Positions 17,134 to 25,978 of a DNA stretch of 64,000 bases are shown piece after piece. Position 1 is the stretch's first letter; every line of letters starts with the position of its first letter. Source of the stretch: Helicobacter felistomachi (GTDB lineage: Bacteria; Campylobacterota; Campylobacteria; Campylobacterales; Helicobacteraceae); NCBI RefSeq assembly GCF_030296895.1, contig NZ_AP028022.1, forward strand, positions 372,001 through 436,000. The letters are read 5' to 3'. Both the position numbers and the translations under genes were made by a program. The notes under the pieces are model-generated. The model did no database searches, had not been told where the DNA came from, and saw nothing but the letters and a program-made list of their open reading frames with translations.

Positions 17134-18776
17134 GGTCTGTCCTTTAAAATCGTGTTGAAAAAGCCCTGCATGTCAAAGTGAATTTTGTGGGGATGGTGTC
17201 TAAAAATGCTTTGGTAGATGATGTAGTTTGCCAAAACCTTTTGCCCGTAAAGGCGGGTTTCTTCATAGGGGATCAGCTCCATACTCAGCCACGGCTCAAA
17301 CCTGCCTTTAGTGAAAAAGTGCCGCTCTTTTAAAAGCTTTCTAAAGAAGTTTGGCCCTGCGTTGTAACAATACGCCACAAAAAGGGGATTTTTAAATTCT
17401 TCTTTGAGCGTGTTTAAATAGTAATTACCAAAGGTTAGGGACAAGTGGGGGTTAAACATGTCGGTCAGTTGCACCTTGCTTAAGCCCAGTGCCTTAGCAA
17501 AGGGAGCGACATTAAAGGGCATGATTTGCATCAGCCCCAAAGCGTAAGAGGACGACACCAAAGCGGGCAGCGATAAACTTTCTTGCCTGGCAATGGCATA
17601 GGCCATTGCCTTTTCTTCTAGGCTTTTAAAGTGGGCGTTTCTGACATAAGGGGTTAAAAAGTAATGCCGATCATCGCTGTAATAACGCTCTAAAAAGTAG
17701 GCCAAATGCGCCATGCTCTGCTCAGTGCGTAGGGGTTTTAGGGCTTTTAAAAAAGCGTGTCGGTTGTCAATGGAGAGGATTTTCTCTCTTAAGGTTTGCC
17801 ACGCAAAGGGGTCTTTGATGTCAAATTTTGGGGATTTGTGGCTCAACAAGCCCAGCGAAGTGACAATCTTGTATTTAGGCAGGCTCTTGCGTTTGAAGTT
17901 GGCATATAAGCTAAAGAGATTGGGGTTGGTGCTTTGGCTTAAAATGTCTAAATAAGTGCTGTTTTGGCTGAGCAGATACTTCCAAAACACCGCTTTATCG
18001 CGCATGAAAGCCTTGTTTGCCTGCTTTTGGGCGCGGTCAAAGTAAGTGAAAGCGGTGATTTCCTCTTGGTGCAAAAGGGCGTTGATGCCTAAAAGAAAAA
18101 AGGTTTTAGCATCGGAGTTGGTGATGCTTGCATGGCTTAGAGCTTTTTTAAACACGCCAAAGTGGCTGTCTAAAACCACCCGTCTTAAAATGTCGTTGAA
18201 GGCGGGGTTATTCTCGTTGGCAAGCGCAGCCAAAACTTCGGGGTCAAAGGGGCGATCAAAAAAGTCTTGCTTCTGCTCGTAACTTAGGGCATTGTAAAGG
18301 GCGGCGATCACCCCCGCCCCTGCCTGCAAAAAGATGCCTTGATCTGTGGGGTTTAGCACGATTTGTAGGGCGTTGTAGAGCTTGAAGTGGCTTTTAAGTT
18401 TAGGCTGCAGTGCACGCAAAATCGCTGCACTTCTAGGTTCTTGCGCCTTGGCAAAAATGCTAGAAAGACTGAGAGCTTTGGCAATGCACGCGCTGTCTTT
18501 ATCACTCAAAACTTCTAGGGGCAAGCCTTGACAAGGGTGGGGGATTAAGTTTAACGCCCCCTTTTGCCTAGCCAATTCTATGAGTTTTGGGGTCTTGTGG
18601 GCGATGAGATTATAGGCAGCTTTGGCTTGCTTAGCCGTCGTGCCAGGCTCTTGCAAATAAAGCCAAATGAAAAAATCTCTAGGCGTGCCCCTAGGTTTGC
18701 TCTTTAGGTAGGCTAGGCTGATGTGCTGGGCGTTTAAAGACACACAGCAAAGGACAAGCAAGAGTAGCCGCAACAA
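17130..18776 (-). CDS. slt: Soluble lytic murein transglycosylase
   Basis: 548 residues. A signal peptide (LLLLVLCCVSLNA) leads to a long alpha-helical superhelix, as in Slt70. The C-terminal SLT domain has the catalytic Glu in AIARQESLSLP, then SYALGLMQIMP and LSLTFGNYYLNTL, with YNAGPNFFRK closing the fold. It cleaves peptidoglycan to 1,6-anhydromuropeptides in the periplasm. Start is TTG at 18774-18776 (or 18771-18773); no ATG is nearby. Corresponds to H. pylori HP0645. Confidence 0.94.
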   Translation of the reverse strand: MLRLLLLVLCCVSLNAQHISLAYLKSKPRGTPRDFFIWLYLQEPGTTAKQAKAAYNLIAHKTPKLIELARQKGALNLIPHPCQGLPLEVLSDKDSACIAKALSLSSIFAKAQEPRSAAILRALQPKLKSHFKLYNALQIVLNPTDQGIFLQAGAGVIAALYNALSYEQKQDFFDRPFDPEVLAALANENNPAFNDILRRVVLDSHFGVFKKALSHASITNSDAKTFFLLGINALLHQEEITAFTYFDRAQKQANKAFMRDKAVFWKYLLSQNSTYLDILSQSTNPNLFSLYANFKRKSLPKYKIVTSLGLLSHKSPKFDIKDPFAWQTLREKILSIDNRHAFLKALKPLRTEQSMAHLAYFLERYYSDDRHYFLTPYVRNAHFKSLEEKAMAYAIARQESLSLPALVSSSYALGLMQIMPFNVAPFAKALGLSKVQLTDMFNPHLSLTFGNYYLNTLKEEFKNPLFVAYCYNAGPNFFRKLLKERHFFTKGRFEPWLSMELIPYEETRLYGQKVLANYIIYQSIFRHHPHKIHFDMQGFFNTILKDRP

Positions 18777-18778
18777 AG

Positions 18779-19072
18779 TTAACCTTGTGCGTAATTAAAC
18801 ATGAGCTGCACGGCGGTCATGTCAAAGAATTTCAACACCAAAACCACCGCCAAAGGCGATAAATCAATGCCATTAAACACTAAAAAGGGGGCGAGTTGCT
18901 TGGCTTTGTTTAAAGTGGGTTCAGTGAGGCGGTAAAGGATTTGCACGATGGCGTTAGTGGGGTCGGGGCGCACAAAGCTTAAAAGCGCAGCGATGATGAT
19001 GATCCAAATGTAGAGCGTGATGAGGCTGTGTAGGATGGTGGCGGTGGCGCTTAAAAGGGTGCTAGCAACCAT
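18779..19072 (-). CDS. YggT family membrane protein
   Basis: 97 residues with two hydrophobic hairpins ([18 protein letters not shown] and [18 protein letters not shown]). The [23 protein letters not shown] and GIDLSP segments are the YggT signature. Family members are linked to cell division/osmotic adaptation in other bacteria, without a firm role here. ATG at 19070-19072 overlaps the gltX end by 11 bases. Confidence 0.88.
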   Translation of the reverse strand: MVASTLLSATATILHSLITLYIWIIIIAALLSFVRPDPTNAIVQILYRLTEPTLNKAKQLAPFLVFNGIDLSPLAVVLVLKFFDMTAVQLMFNYAQG

Positions 19073-20399
19073 GTTCTGTCTTTAAGACCAAAATCTGCTC
19101 TAAAAAGGGGGCAAGGTGGGGGTAAAGCAGGGCGAGCTCCACGCCGTGTGCCTGTCCTGTGAGTAAAATCCTCAAAGGTTTGAAAAAATCCTTGCCCTTC
19201 AGCTGGCTTTTTTGCATGGCTTCGTGCTTAAAGGCGTTGAAGTCTGCCACGACCTCCATACTTTTTAAGGCGGTGTAGAGTGTGTGGCATTTGTCGTAGA
19301 AGTTCTGTCCTTCATAGTCCTTAGCGATGTCTTTGGGGCTAAACATGGCATTTACTTTTTCTTGCAACTCATTTAGGGTGCTGCACTCTTCTAAGAAAAG
19401 TTGGGCTAGGGGGGCTTTAGCGGTTTCTATGTTTAAAAGTTTGGCAAGGCTGTTTAAATCTAAATTTTTTAAATGCTCGTGGTTCAAGTGGCGCAGGTAG
19501 GACAGACTAAAATGTGCGCTAGATGCGCTGACCCTCTCTAGCTCAAACCACTCCAAAGCCTCGCTTAGGCTAAAAATCTCTTTGGGGGCTTTGTAGCCCA
19601 TTGTGGCTAAGTAATTGGCGATGCTAGCGGGTAAAAAGCCTTCCTTTAAGAGCCACTGCACGCTGGAGGCTTCATAGCGCTTACTCATTTTCTTGCCATC
19701 GTCTTCGTTTAAGATGATGGGTAAGTGGGCGTAAATCGTGGGGATTTCGGGGGTGTCTAGCACACGGCTTAGGGCTTGCTTAATGAGGATTTGCTTAGGC
19801 GTGTTGCTGACATGGTCTTCTCCGCGGATGATGTGGGTGATTTTGTAGTTAAAGTCGTCCACCGCACAGGCAAAGTTATAGGTAGGGACTTGGTTTGAGC
19901 GCACAATGACAAAGCTGTCTAGCTCGCTCGCTTTAAAATGGATCGTGCCTTTCACGAGGTCGTTGAACGCCATATCCTTTGCGCTCCCCCTTAAGCGCAC
20001 CGCGGGGCTAGGGTTGCTCTCTTTCTCCAGCAATGCCCATGAGTCGTCATAGCGGAAAGGCCTTTTAGCTTGCACGGCCTCTTGCTTTTTTTTCTCTAAA
20101 AACTCGGGCGTGCAGTGGCAATAAAAGGCTTCGCCCTTGTCTAAGAGTTTTTGGGCGTAGTCTAAATGCGTGCCAAAATTTGCGCTTTGGTAGACGAGCT
20201 GATCCCAGGTTACCCCCATTTGCTTTAAAATCTTAAAAATCTCTGTATCTTTACCTGCAATGTTACGCTGTGTGTCAGTGTCTTCAATGCGTAACATTAA
20301 AGGGAGTTTGAGACGTTTAGCCACAATGAAGTTCAACAAGGCCACACGCAAATTCCCAATATGCATGCTACCTGTGGGGGAGGGGGCAAAGCGCAACAT
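19062..20399 (-). CDS. gltX: Glutamyl-tRNA synthetase, second paralogue (GltX2, GluGln-RS type)
   Basis: 445 residues. Class I motifs: [12 protein letters not shown] (HIGH variant) near the N-terminus and [11 protein letters not shown] (KMSKS variant) near residue 240; IEDTD is at about 38. The C-terminal anticodon domain is compact. Position next to yggT and slt matches H. pylori HP0643, the paralogue that charges tRNA-Gln with Glu for later amidation by GatCAB; this specificity is inferred from synteny and overall similarity. The frame begins upstream at a TTG, but ATG at 20397-20399, preceded by AAAAAGG, gives the expected [10 protein letters not shown] start. Confidence 0.94.
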   Translation of the reverse strand: MLRFAPSPTGSMHIGNLRVALLNFIVAKRLKLPLMLRIEDTDTQRNIAGKDTEIFKILKQMGVTWDQLVYQSANFGTHLDYAQKLLDKGEAFYCHCTPEFLEKKKQEAVQAKRPFRYDDSWALLEKESNPSPAVRLRGSAKDMAFNDLVKGTIHFKASELDSFVIVRSNQVPTYNFACAVDDFNYKITHIIRGEDHVSNTPKQILIKQALSRVLDTPEIPTIYAHLPIILNEDDGKKMSKRYEASSVQWLLKEGFLPASIANYLATMGYKAPKEIFSLSEALEWFELERVSASSAHFSLSYLRHLNHEHLKNLDLNSLAKLLNIETAKAPLAQLFLEECSTLNELQEKVNAMFSPKDIAKDYEGQNFYDKCHTLYTALKSMEVVADFNAFKHEAMQKSQLKGKDFFKPLRILLTGQAHGVELALLYPHLAPFLEQILVLKTEHGC

Positions 20400-20417
20400 A
20401 GAAAGCCTTTTTGCCAA

Positions 20418-20423
20418 ATTATA
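20418..20423 (-). promoter_or_regulatory. -10 box for the gltX-murA operon
   Basis: TATAAT on the minus strand, 18 bases before the gltX ATG, giving a short leader that still contains AAAAAGG. Confidence 0.7.
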
Positions 20424-20491
20424 GCACAGGCGTTTTAAAATACGCCCTTTTCTTGTGGCAATTTATGCTCCCAGCAAGCCAAATTTGATAG

Positions 20492-20519
20492 GGGGCTTGA
20501 AGCCCCAACCCCTTTTTTT
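20492..20519 (+). terminator. Plus-strand hairpin with T7 tail, no gene upstream
   Basis: GGGGCT (20492-20497), loop TGA, AGCCCC (20501-20506), then AACCCC and T7 (20513-20519). Upstream on this strand there is only the divergent gltX gene, so the element may end a small RNA starting just upstream. Stem-to-T distance of 6 is longer than ideal. Confidence 0.4.
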
Positions 20520-20680
20520 AGCACCCATGTCCACTTTGGCGCATAAACCCCCAACACCAACACCCCAACAAGACTCCAGCCACCAACCCCCTCAAAGTGG
20601 TTTGCCCCACAACTTTGGCAAGTAAAGTCTTTTACAAGTGAAGACTTCTACTTCAATTACGCAATAAAGTTTATATATAT

Positions 20681-20731
20681 ACTATCAACTTTATTAACAC
20701 GAATTCTATATACGATGATGACTATCAACTT
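20681..20731. promoter_or_regulatory. Direct repeat pair ACTATCAACTT, 40-bp spacing
   Basis: ACTATCAACTT occurs at 20681-20691 and again at 20721-20731, exactly 40 bases apart (about four helical turns on the same face), just upstream of the -10 box at 20747. This arrangement fits a dimeric activator or repressor; the regulator is unknown. Confidence 0.5.
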
Positions 20732-20746
20732 ATCTAATATTTAAGC

Positions 20747-20752
20747 TATAAT
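20747..20752 (+). promoter_or_regulatory. -10 box for the HugZ-N-like gene
   Basis: Perfect TATAAT in AT-rich DNA, 58 bases before the ATG at 20810. Confidence 0.65.
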
Positions 20753-20809
20753 TAAGTTTTATGATTTTAAAATCAAGCGTTTTTGAAAAATCTAGTAAGG
20801 GAGCTTAAG

Positions 20810-21536
20810 ATGGATAAGCAACATGCCTTAAATGTGTTGAACAGTAAAACAGCTACACAATGTGGTGAAGTTGTTTGAGAAATACGCCCAAGTGTTTGGA
20901 GCTACGGATATTTGCGTGAAAGACCTTGATTTGTCAGGGTTGCAAATCGGCTACAGCAAAGAGGGGAAAGAGAAAATCTTTAACCTTGCCTTCCCTAACC
21001 CCCTTGAAAATTTTGAGGGCATCCGCGATGCGCTCATTGCCCTTTTAGGTGAAGAAGCCGCAGCGCAAGAACAACCAAATCCCCAACAAAATCAACAACA
21101 GGGCTTTGGTCCACAAGCACAAGGTTTTAACCCGCACAATCCACAGGGTTTCAGTCAGCAAAGTGGTTTTAATCCCCAAGCGCAACACCCCTTTAGTGCT
21201 CATGCCCCCTTTGGCGCACAAAGTCCGCGAGGCGCAAACCCCCAACAAGGTTTTAACCCTCAAACACAGGGTTTTCAAGGCCTTGGGCCGCAGGCCATGC
21301 CCTTTGGCCCTATGGGTTTTCATGCCCACAACCCCCAATGGGGCTTTAACCCGCAGGGCTTTAATCCCCAAGCGCAACACCCCCAACCAGGCTTTGACCC
21401 CCAACATCCACAAGGGGGCTTTGGTCCGCAAAGTGATCTTGCTCCCCAAGCGCAAGGCTTTGACCCCCAAAACCAAAATCACCTCACAGAATCCGCACAA
21501 CCCCCACACCCACAACCAACACAGTCTAAGGACTAG
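20810..21536 (+). pseudogene. HugZ-N-like (DUF2470-like) domain fused to a disordered GF/NPQ-rich tail, frameshifted near the start
   Basis: ATG at 20810 has a strong AAGGGAG site, but its frame (MDKQHALNVLNSKTAT...) stops at 20878. The long frame is open from 20841 and continues VVKLFEKYAQVFGATDICV, then DLSGLQIGYSKEG and FEGIRDALIALLGEE. Removing one base near 20855-20861 joins the two into 241 residues. The ~75-residue domain resembles, from memory, the N-terminal domain of the haem protein HugZ, but the FMN-binding split barrel is absent. Instead there is a ~150-residue tail of repeats such as QGFNPQ, GFNPQAQHP and QGFGPQ. A start at GTG 20862 or 20865 lacks a ribosome site. Function unknown; the domain identity is tentative. 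Confidence 0.65.
21130..21500 (+). repeat. Degenerate repeats encoding GFNPQAQHP-type units
   Basis: Repeated DNA words such as ggttttaaccc(c/g)ca and cccaagcgcaacaccc recur at least six times. They encode about a dozen Gly-Phe dipeptides spaced 6-15 residues apart within Asn/Pro/Gln/His-rich sequence, the composition of FG-repeat or prion-like disordered regions. Confidence 0.7.
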
Positions 21537-22736
21537 CGTTTTAGGGGGACACACCCGTCTTTGGCGGGGCCTTGCCCCACTTGCCTTGTTAAAAACCACA
21601 GCCCCGCAAGCAGCGACCCTTGTAAAAGCAGCCCGCCTTGAAAATCCAAGAGATTGACTTTAGCAAAGCTGACCCAAAGGGGGGCGTAAAAATCCCAGCT
21701 AAAGTACCAGCCCAGCCCCCACCACATTGCCCACTCCCACCAAAAAAGCCCCCAAATCCCCTTGCATAGAGCGGTACATCCAGCCACACTCACACCCTCC
21801 AGCCAGCACAATCCCCACCCCAAAGAGCAACCCGCCTAGCGCAATGCCCGGACTCGCCCACATGATCTTGGAGTGTGCGCCCAGTTGCAAGCACACAAAA
21901 ATTCCCACGCTCCCCACCGCCATCGCCCACACCAAAGCCTGTGCCTGTGCGTTTTGTTTATGCACGAACAAATGCCTAAAGGCGGTGGTGAAACAAATTT
22001 GCCCCTTAGAGACGACAAAGCCAAAGAATGCCCCAAAACACAGGGCGTAAAAAAGCTTATGGTGCAAATGCCATGCCAGGCCCAAAAAGCCCACCACAGC
22101 ACAAAGGACTAAGGTGTGGTTTAAAATTTTGGGGGGTTTTTGTGGGGTAGCTTTAGAACAACTTTGGGACAAAACCTTAAAAGCAAGCCCCATGCCAAGT
22201 AAGGTCGCAATGGTGAAAAACCACGCATGTAGGCTAAACTGCGGGATTCCCGTTAAAAAGCTGGCTAAATTACACCCCAGTCCCAAGCGCGCCCCCAGCC
22301 CCGCCAATAGCCCACCCAAGAGTGCCCGCCCCATTTGCGTTTTTGTAGGGACATTTAATCCCAAGCGCCCCGACAAACTAGACGCACAGAGCATGCCTAA
22401 AAACATGCCAAGAATCATCACTCCATCGATGCGCTCTAAGATATTGCCCTTCAGTCCAATGATTTGAAAATAGCCTAAGTGGACTGTATCCACACCCAGC
22501 CAGCCTAAAAGAGCCCCACTCCAGCGGGTGAATTCCCCCGTAACCGCCCAATAAGTGCCAACCACACCAAAGTAAAACACAGAAGCCACAGAGAGAGTTA
22601 AAACACAGGGCACAAACCCCCATCGCTGTGTGAAAAAAGTACGCACGAAAAACCCTAGAGAGAAAGAATACGCCGTAAATGTAAGCGTGCTAGCCGAACT
22701 GGCTATGTAGGCGTTGTTTAAACGCTGTTTTAACAA
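21533..22736 (-). pseudogene. YeeE/YedE family transporter, frameshifted near the C-terminus
   Basis: About ten membrane helices. Family motifs: VGTYWAVTGEFTRW, ARLGLGCNLASFLTGIPQFS, GQICFTTAFRHLF and LAGGCECGWMYRSMQGDL with Cys pairs that move thiosulfate or selenium compounds in YedE relatives. The frame stops at 21699. The missing end (WYFSWDFYAPLWVSFAKVNLLD...) continues in the +1 frame to 21533 if one base is removed from a G5 run (plus-strand C5 at 21716-21720), giving 400 residues. No TusA-like partner is adjacent, which is unusual for YedE genes. Start is a weakly supported TTG at 22734-22736. The two convergent genes share their last bases. Confidence 0.85.
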
Positions 22737-22760
22737 ACGCTGAGCGGCATTTTAACACGC

Positions 22761-22784
22761 AGTGTCTTAAATTACTAAGACACT
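22761..22784. promoter_or_regulatory. Perfect 9-bp inverted repeat upstream of yedE
   Basis: AGTGTCTTA, loop AATTAC, TAAGACACT. It lies 25 bases before the yedE start, so it could be an operator; it may also be a second stem after the fusA terminator. Confidence 0.5.
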
Positions 22785-22799
22785 TAACGCAAAAACCTC

Positions 22800-22822
22800 T
22801 TTAGCACATTTAAAGTGCTAAA
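22800..22822 (-). terminator. Terminator of the rpsL-rpsG-fusA operon
   Basis: On the minus strand TTTAGCAC, loop TTTAAAT, GTGCTAAA forms a perfect 8-bp stem followed by GAGG and T5. It lies about 100 bases after the fusA stop. Confidence 0.6.
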
Positions 22823-22922
22823 GGCAAGGAGCTACAAGAACCCCACGCGTATAAGTAGAGCATTAAAAAGCTAACCCCCCCCCCAAAGCCCTCATCAACG
22901 CGACACATTAATCCTTGCGGAT

Positions 22923-25001
22923 TTATCCTTTTCTTTTTTCTACAATTTCTTTAGCGATGTTGGCGGGCACTTCGCCGTAGTGGTCGAACTCCATAGAGTA
23001 AGTCCCCCGCCCTTGTGTGGCGGAGCGCAGATCGGTGGAGTAGCCAAACATTTCTACCAGGGGCACAAACGCATTGACGATTTTAAGCCCCAGGCGATCG
23101 TCCATCGCATTGATCTGCCCTCTGCGGCGGTTTAAATCCCCGATCACATCGCCCATGTACTCCTCAGGCACTTCCACCTCCACTTTCATCATGGGCTCTA
23201 AAAGCACAGGATTAGCCGCACGGCACGCCTCTTTAAATGCCATAGAGCCGGCGATTTTAAACGCCATCTCTGAAGAGTCCACTTCGTGGTAACTGCCATC
23301 ATATAGGGTAACTTTACAATCCACGACCGGATAGCCGGCGAGCACCCCGCTTTGCATCGCCTCTTGGATGCCCTTATCCACCGCCGGGATGTATTCTTTG
23401 GGGATCACGCCCCCGCTGATTTCATTGACAAACTCATAGCCCGTACCCGGATCTTTAGGCTCAAGCTTAATGAAGACATGCCCGTATTGCCCGCGTCCGC
23501 CAGATTGTTTGGCGTATTTATGCTCTTTTTGCACCGCACTGCGGATGGTTTCTCTAAAGGCAACTTGGGGTTGGCCCACTTCAGCTTCGACCTTAAACTC
23601 CCGTTTCAAGCGATCCACGATGATCTCTAGGTGCAATTCGCCCATCCCGCCGATCAAGGTCTGCCCGGTTTCTTCTTGAGTCATCACCCTAAAGCTGGGG
23701 TCTTCTTCGGCAAGTTTGCCTAAAGCCACGCCCATTTTTTCTTGGTCGGCTTTAGTTTTGGGTTCTACGGCAATGTGAATCACGGGCTCAGGAAATTCCA
23801 TGCGCTCTAAGATCACGGGGTTTTTCTCGCTGCAAAGGGTGTCGCCGGTGAGCGTGTCTTTTAAGCCCACAAAGGCACAAATCTCGCCGGCATAGACTTC
23901 TTTAATGTCCTCTCGTTTATTGGAGTGCATTTTTAAGAGTCGTCCTACGCGCTCTTTTTTATCTTTCGTGGAGTTGTAAATGTAGCTACCGGATTCTAAA
24001 TTGCCCCGATACACCCGCACAAAGGTGAGTTGCCCCACGAAAGGGTCGGTCATGATTTTAAAGGCAAGTCCGGCAAATTCGCCCTCATCGCTGCTTTGCA
24101 CATGGATTTCTTCTTCACTCTTGGGGTCCACACCCTTGATGTCCGCCACTTCCGTAGGGGCGGGTAGGTAGTCGATCACGGCATCTAAGAGAGTTTGCAC
24201 GCCTTTATTTTTAAAGGAAGAGCCACAGAGCATGGGGATTAAGGACATGTTCAAGCACCCGGTTTTAATGCCCTTTTTGATCTCTTCTTCGCTCAAAGCC
24301 TCACCAGCAAGGTATTTTTCCATAAGAGCTTCGTCTTGTTCGGCGACTGCTTCTAAGAGTTTGTCGCGGTATTCTTGGGCTTTGGCTTGCAAGTCGCTAG
24401 GAATCTCTTGGACTTCGTATTTTGCCCCCATCGCCTCGTTGTTCCAAACAATGGCTTTCATGGCGACTAGGTCGATCACGCCGATAAAGGTGTCCTCTGC
24501 CCCAATGGGGATATTGATGGGCACGGGGTTGGCTTTTAGGCGTTCTCTAATTTGGTTTTCGACATTGTAGAAGTTTGCCCCGATGCGGTCCATTTTATTG
24601 ACAAACACAATGCGGGGCACGCCGTATTTATTCGCCTGCCGCCACACGGTTTCGCTTTGGGGTTGCACCCCGCCCACAGAGCAGAACACGCCCACAGCTC
24701 CGTCTAACACACGCATGGAGCGTTCCACTTCGATCGTAAAGTCCACGTGTCCGGGGGTGTCGATCAAATTGATTTGGTGATCTTTCCAAAAGCAGGTGGT
24801 CGCCGCGGAGGTGATGGTGATCCCTCTTTCTTTCTCTTGCTCCATCCAGTCCATCGTGGCTGCCCCGTCATGCACCTCGCCGATTTTATGGCTCACGCCC
24901 GTGTAAAATAAAATCCGCTCGGAGGTTGTGGTTTTACCCGCATCGATGTGGGCGGCGATGCCAATGTTTCTAATCTTGTCTAAAGGGGTTTTGCGTGCCA
25001 T
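22923..25001 (-). CDS. fusA: Elongation factor G
   Basis: 692 residues, the expected length. GTPase motifs [14 protein letters not shown] (P-loop), [11 protein letters not shown] (G3) and [11 protein letters not shown] (G4) are intact; domain IV has [12 protein letters not shown] and [15 protein letters not shown]. It drives ribosomal translocation. The frame begins at an in-frame TTG two codons upstream, but ATG at 24999-25001 has GGAG at good spacing. Last gene of the str-type operon. Confidence 0.98.
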   Translation of the reverse strand: MARKTPLDKIRNIGIAAHIDAGKTTTSERILFYTGVSHKIGEVHDGAATMDWMEQEKERGITITSAATTCFWKDHQINLIDTPGHVDFTIEVERSMRVLDGAVGVFCSVGGVQPQSETVWRQANKYGVPRIVFVNKMDRIGANFYNVENQIRERLKANPVPINIPIGAEDTFIGVIDLVAMKAIVWNNEAMGAKYEVQEIPSDLQAKAQEYRDKLLEAVAEQDEALMEKYLAGEALSEEEIKKGIKTGCLNMSLIPMLCGSSFKNKGVQTLLDAVIDYLPAPTEVADIKGVDPKSEEEIHVQSSDEGEFAGLAFKIMTDPFVGQLTFVRVYRGNLESGSYIYNSTKDKKERVGRLLKMHSNKREDIKEVYAGEICAFVGLKDTLTGDTLCSEKNPVILERMEFPEPVIHIAVEPKTKADQEKMGVALGKLAEEDPSFRVMTQEETGQTLIGGMGELHLEIIVDRLKREFKVEAEVGQPQVAFRETIRSAVQKEHKYAKQSGGRGQYGHVFIKLEPKDPGTGYEFVNEISGGVIPKEYIPAVDKGIQEAMQSGVLAGYPVVDCKVTLYDGSYHEVDSSEMAFKIAGSMAFKEACRAANPVLLEPMMKVEVEVPEEYMGDVIGDLNRRRGQINAMDDRLGLKIVNAFVPLVEMFGYSTDLRSATQGRGTYSMEFDHYGEVPANIAKEIVEKRKG

Positions 25002-25010
25002 TGACAACTC

Positions 25011-25487
<477 letters not shown>

Positions 25488-25892
25488 TTACTTTTTCTTC
25501 TTTTCAGCCCCGGCTGCCCCGGCTTTAGCCTTTTTTGCCCCGTACTTACTGCGAGAAACCGTGCGTTTATTCACGCCCGCTGTGTCTAGCGCGCCACGCA
25601 CAATGTGGTATTTCACCCCGGGTAAGTCTTTCACCCGTCCGCCACGCACCAACACAATGGAGTGTTCTTGCAAGTTATGCCCCTCGCCGGGGATGTAGCT
25701 GATCACTTCAAATTTGCTAGTCAGGCGCACTTTGGCGACTTTTCTTAGAGCGGAGTTAGGTTTTTTAGGGGTGGTGGTGTAAACCCGGGTGCAAACGCCC
25801 CTTCTTTGGGGGCACTCAACCAAGGCGGGAGACTTGGTTTTTTTAAGGATTTTTTTCCTTTCCTTTCTGATGAGCTGATTGATGGTTGGCAC
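25488..25892 (-). CDS. rpsL: 30S ribosomal protein S12
   Basis: 134 residues. [12 protein letters not shown] start, [25 protein letters not shown] with the Lys at the streptomycin site present, and [18 protein letters not shown] with the second resistance-site Lys also present, so it looks wild type. The C-terminal tail is Ala/Gly/Lys-rich. First gene of the operon; unlike the H. pylori arrangement, rpoBC is not upstream here. Confidence 0.98.
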   Translation of the reverse strand: MPTINQLIRKERKKILKKTKSPALVECPQRRGVCTRVYTTTPKKPNSALRKVAKVRLTSKFEVISYIPGEGHNLQEHSIVLVRGGRVKDLPGVKYHIVRGALDTAGVNKRTVSRSKYGAKKAKAGAAGAEKKKK

Positions 25893-25932
25893 TCTTGTCC
25901 TTTATCTGTAATTTTTGCATGATAAAAGGGTT

Positions 25933-25938
25933 ATTATA
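25933..25938 (-). promoter_or_regulatory. -10 box for rpsL-rpsG-fusA
   Basis: TATAAT on the minus strand, 41 bases before the rpsL ATG, in an AT-rich gap after the FIST-MCP gene. Confidence 0.65.
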
Positions 25939-25978
25939 ACATTAAAAATCTTTAATGCGACTTAGCTACAAAAGCATT

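Larger units (their letters stand above)
20424..20809. other. Divergent intergenic region, control DNA
   Basis: 386 bases without a protein gene. It holds, on the plus strand, a hairpin followed by T7 (20492-20519), a perfect 7-bp inverted repeat AAGTCTT/AAGACTT (20625-20631 and 20641-20647), a strongly AT-rich stretch from 20640, an 11-base direct repeat (20681 and 20721) and a TATAAT box (20747-20752) serving the gene at 20810. Confidence 0.6.

Noticed and set aside
20862-20867. GTG start for an intact shorter HugZ-N-like protein
   Set aside because: No ribosome site precedes it, while the upstream ATG has a strong one and encodes the missing first helix.
21045-21657. ORFs on both strands over the GFNPQ repeats
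   Set aside because: Their composition follows the DNA repeat; the frame ending at 21536 continues a conserved domain.
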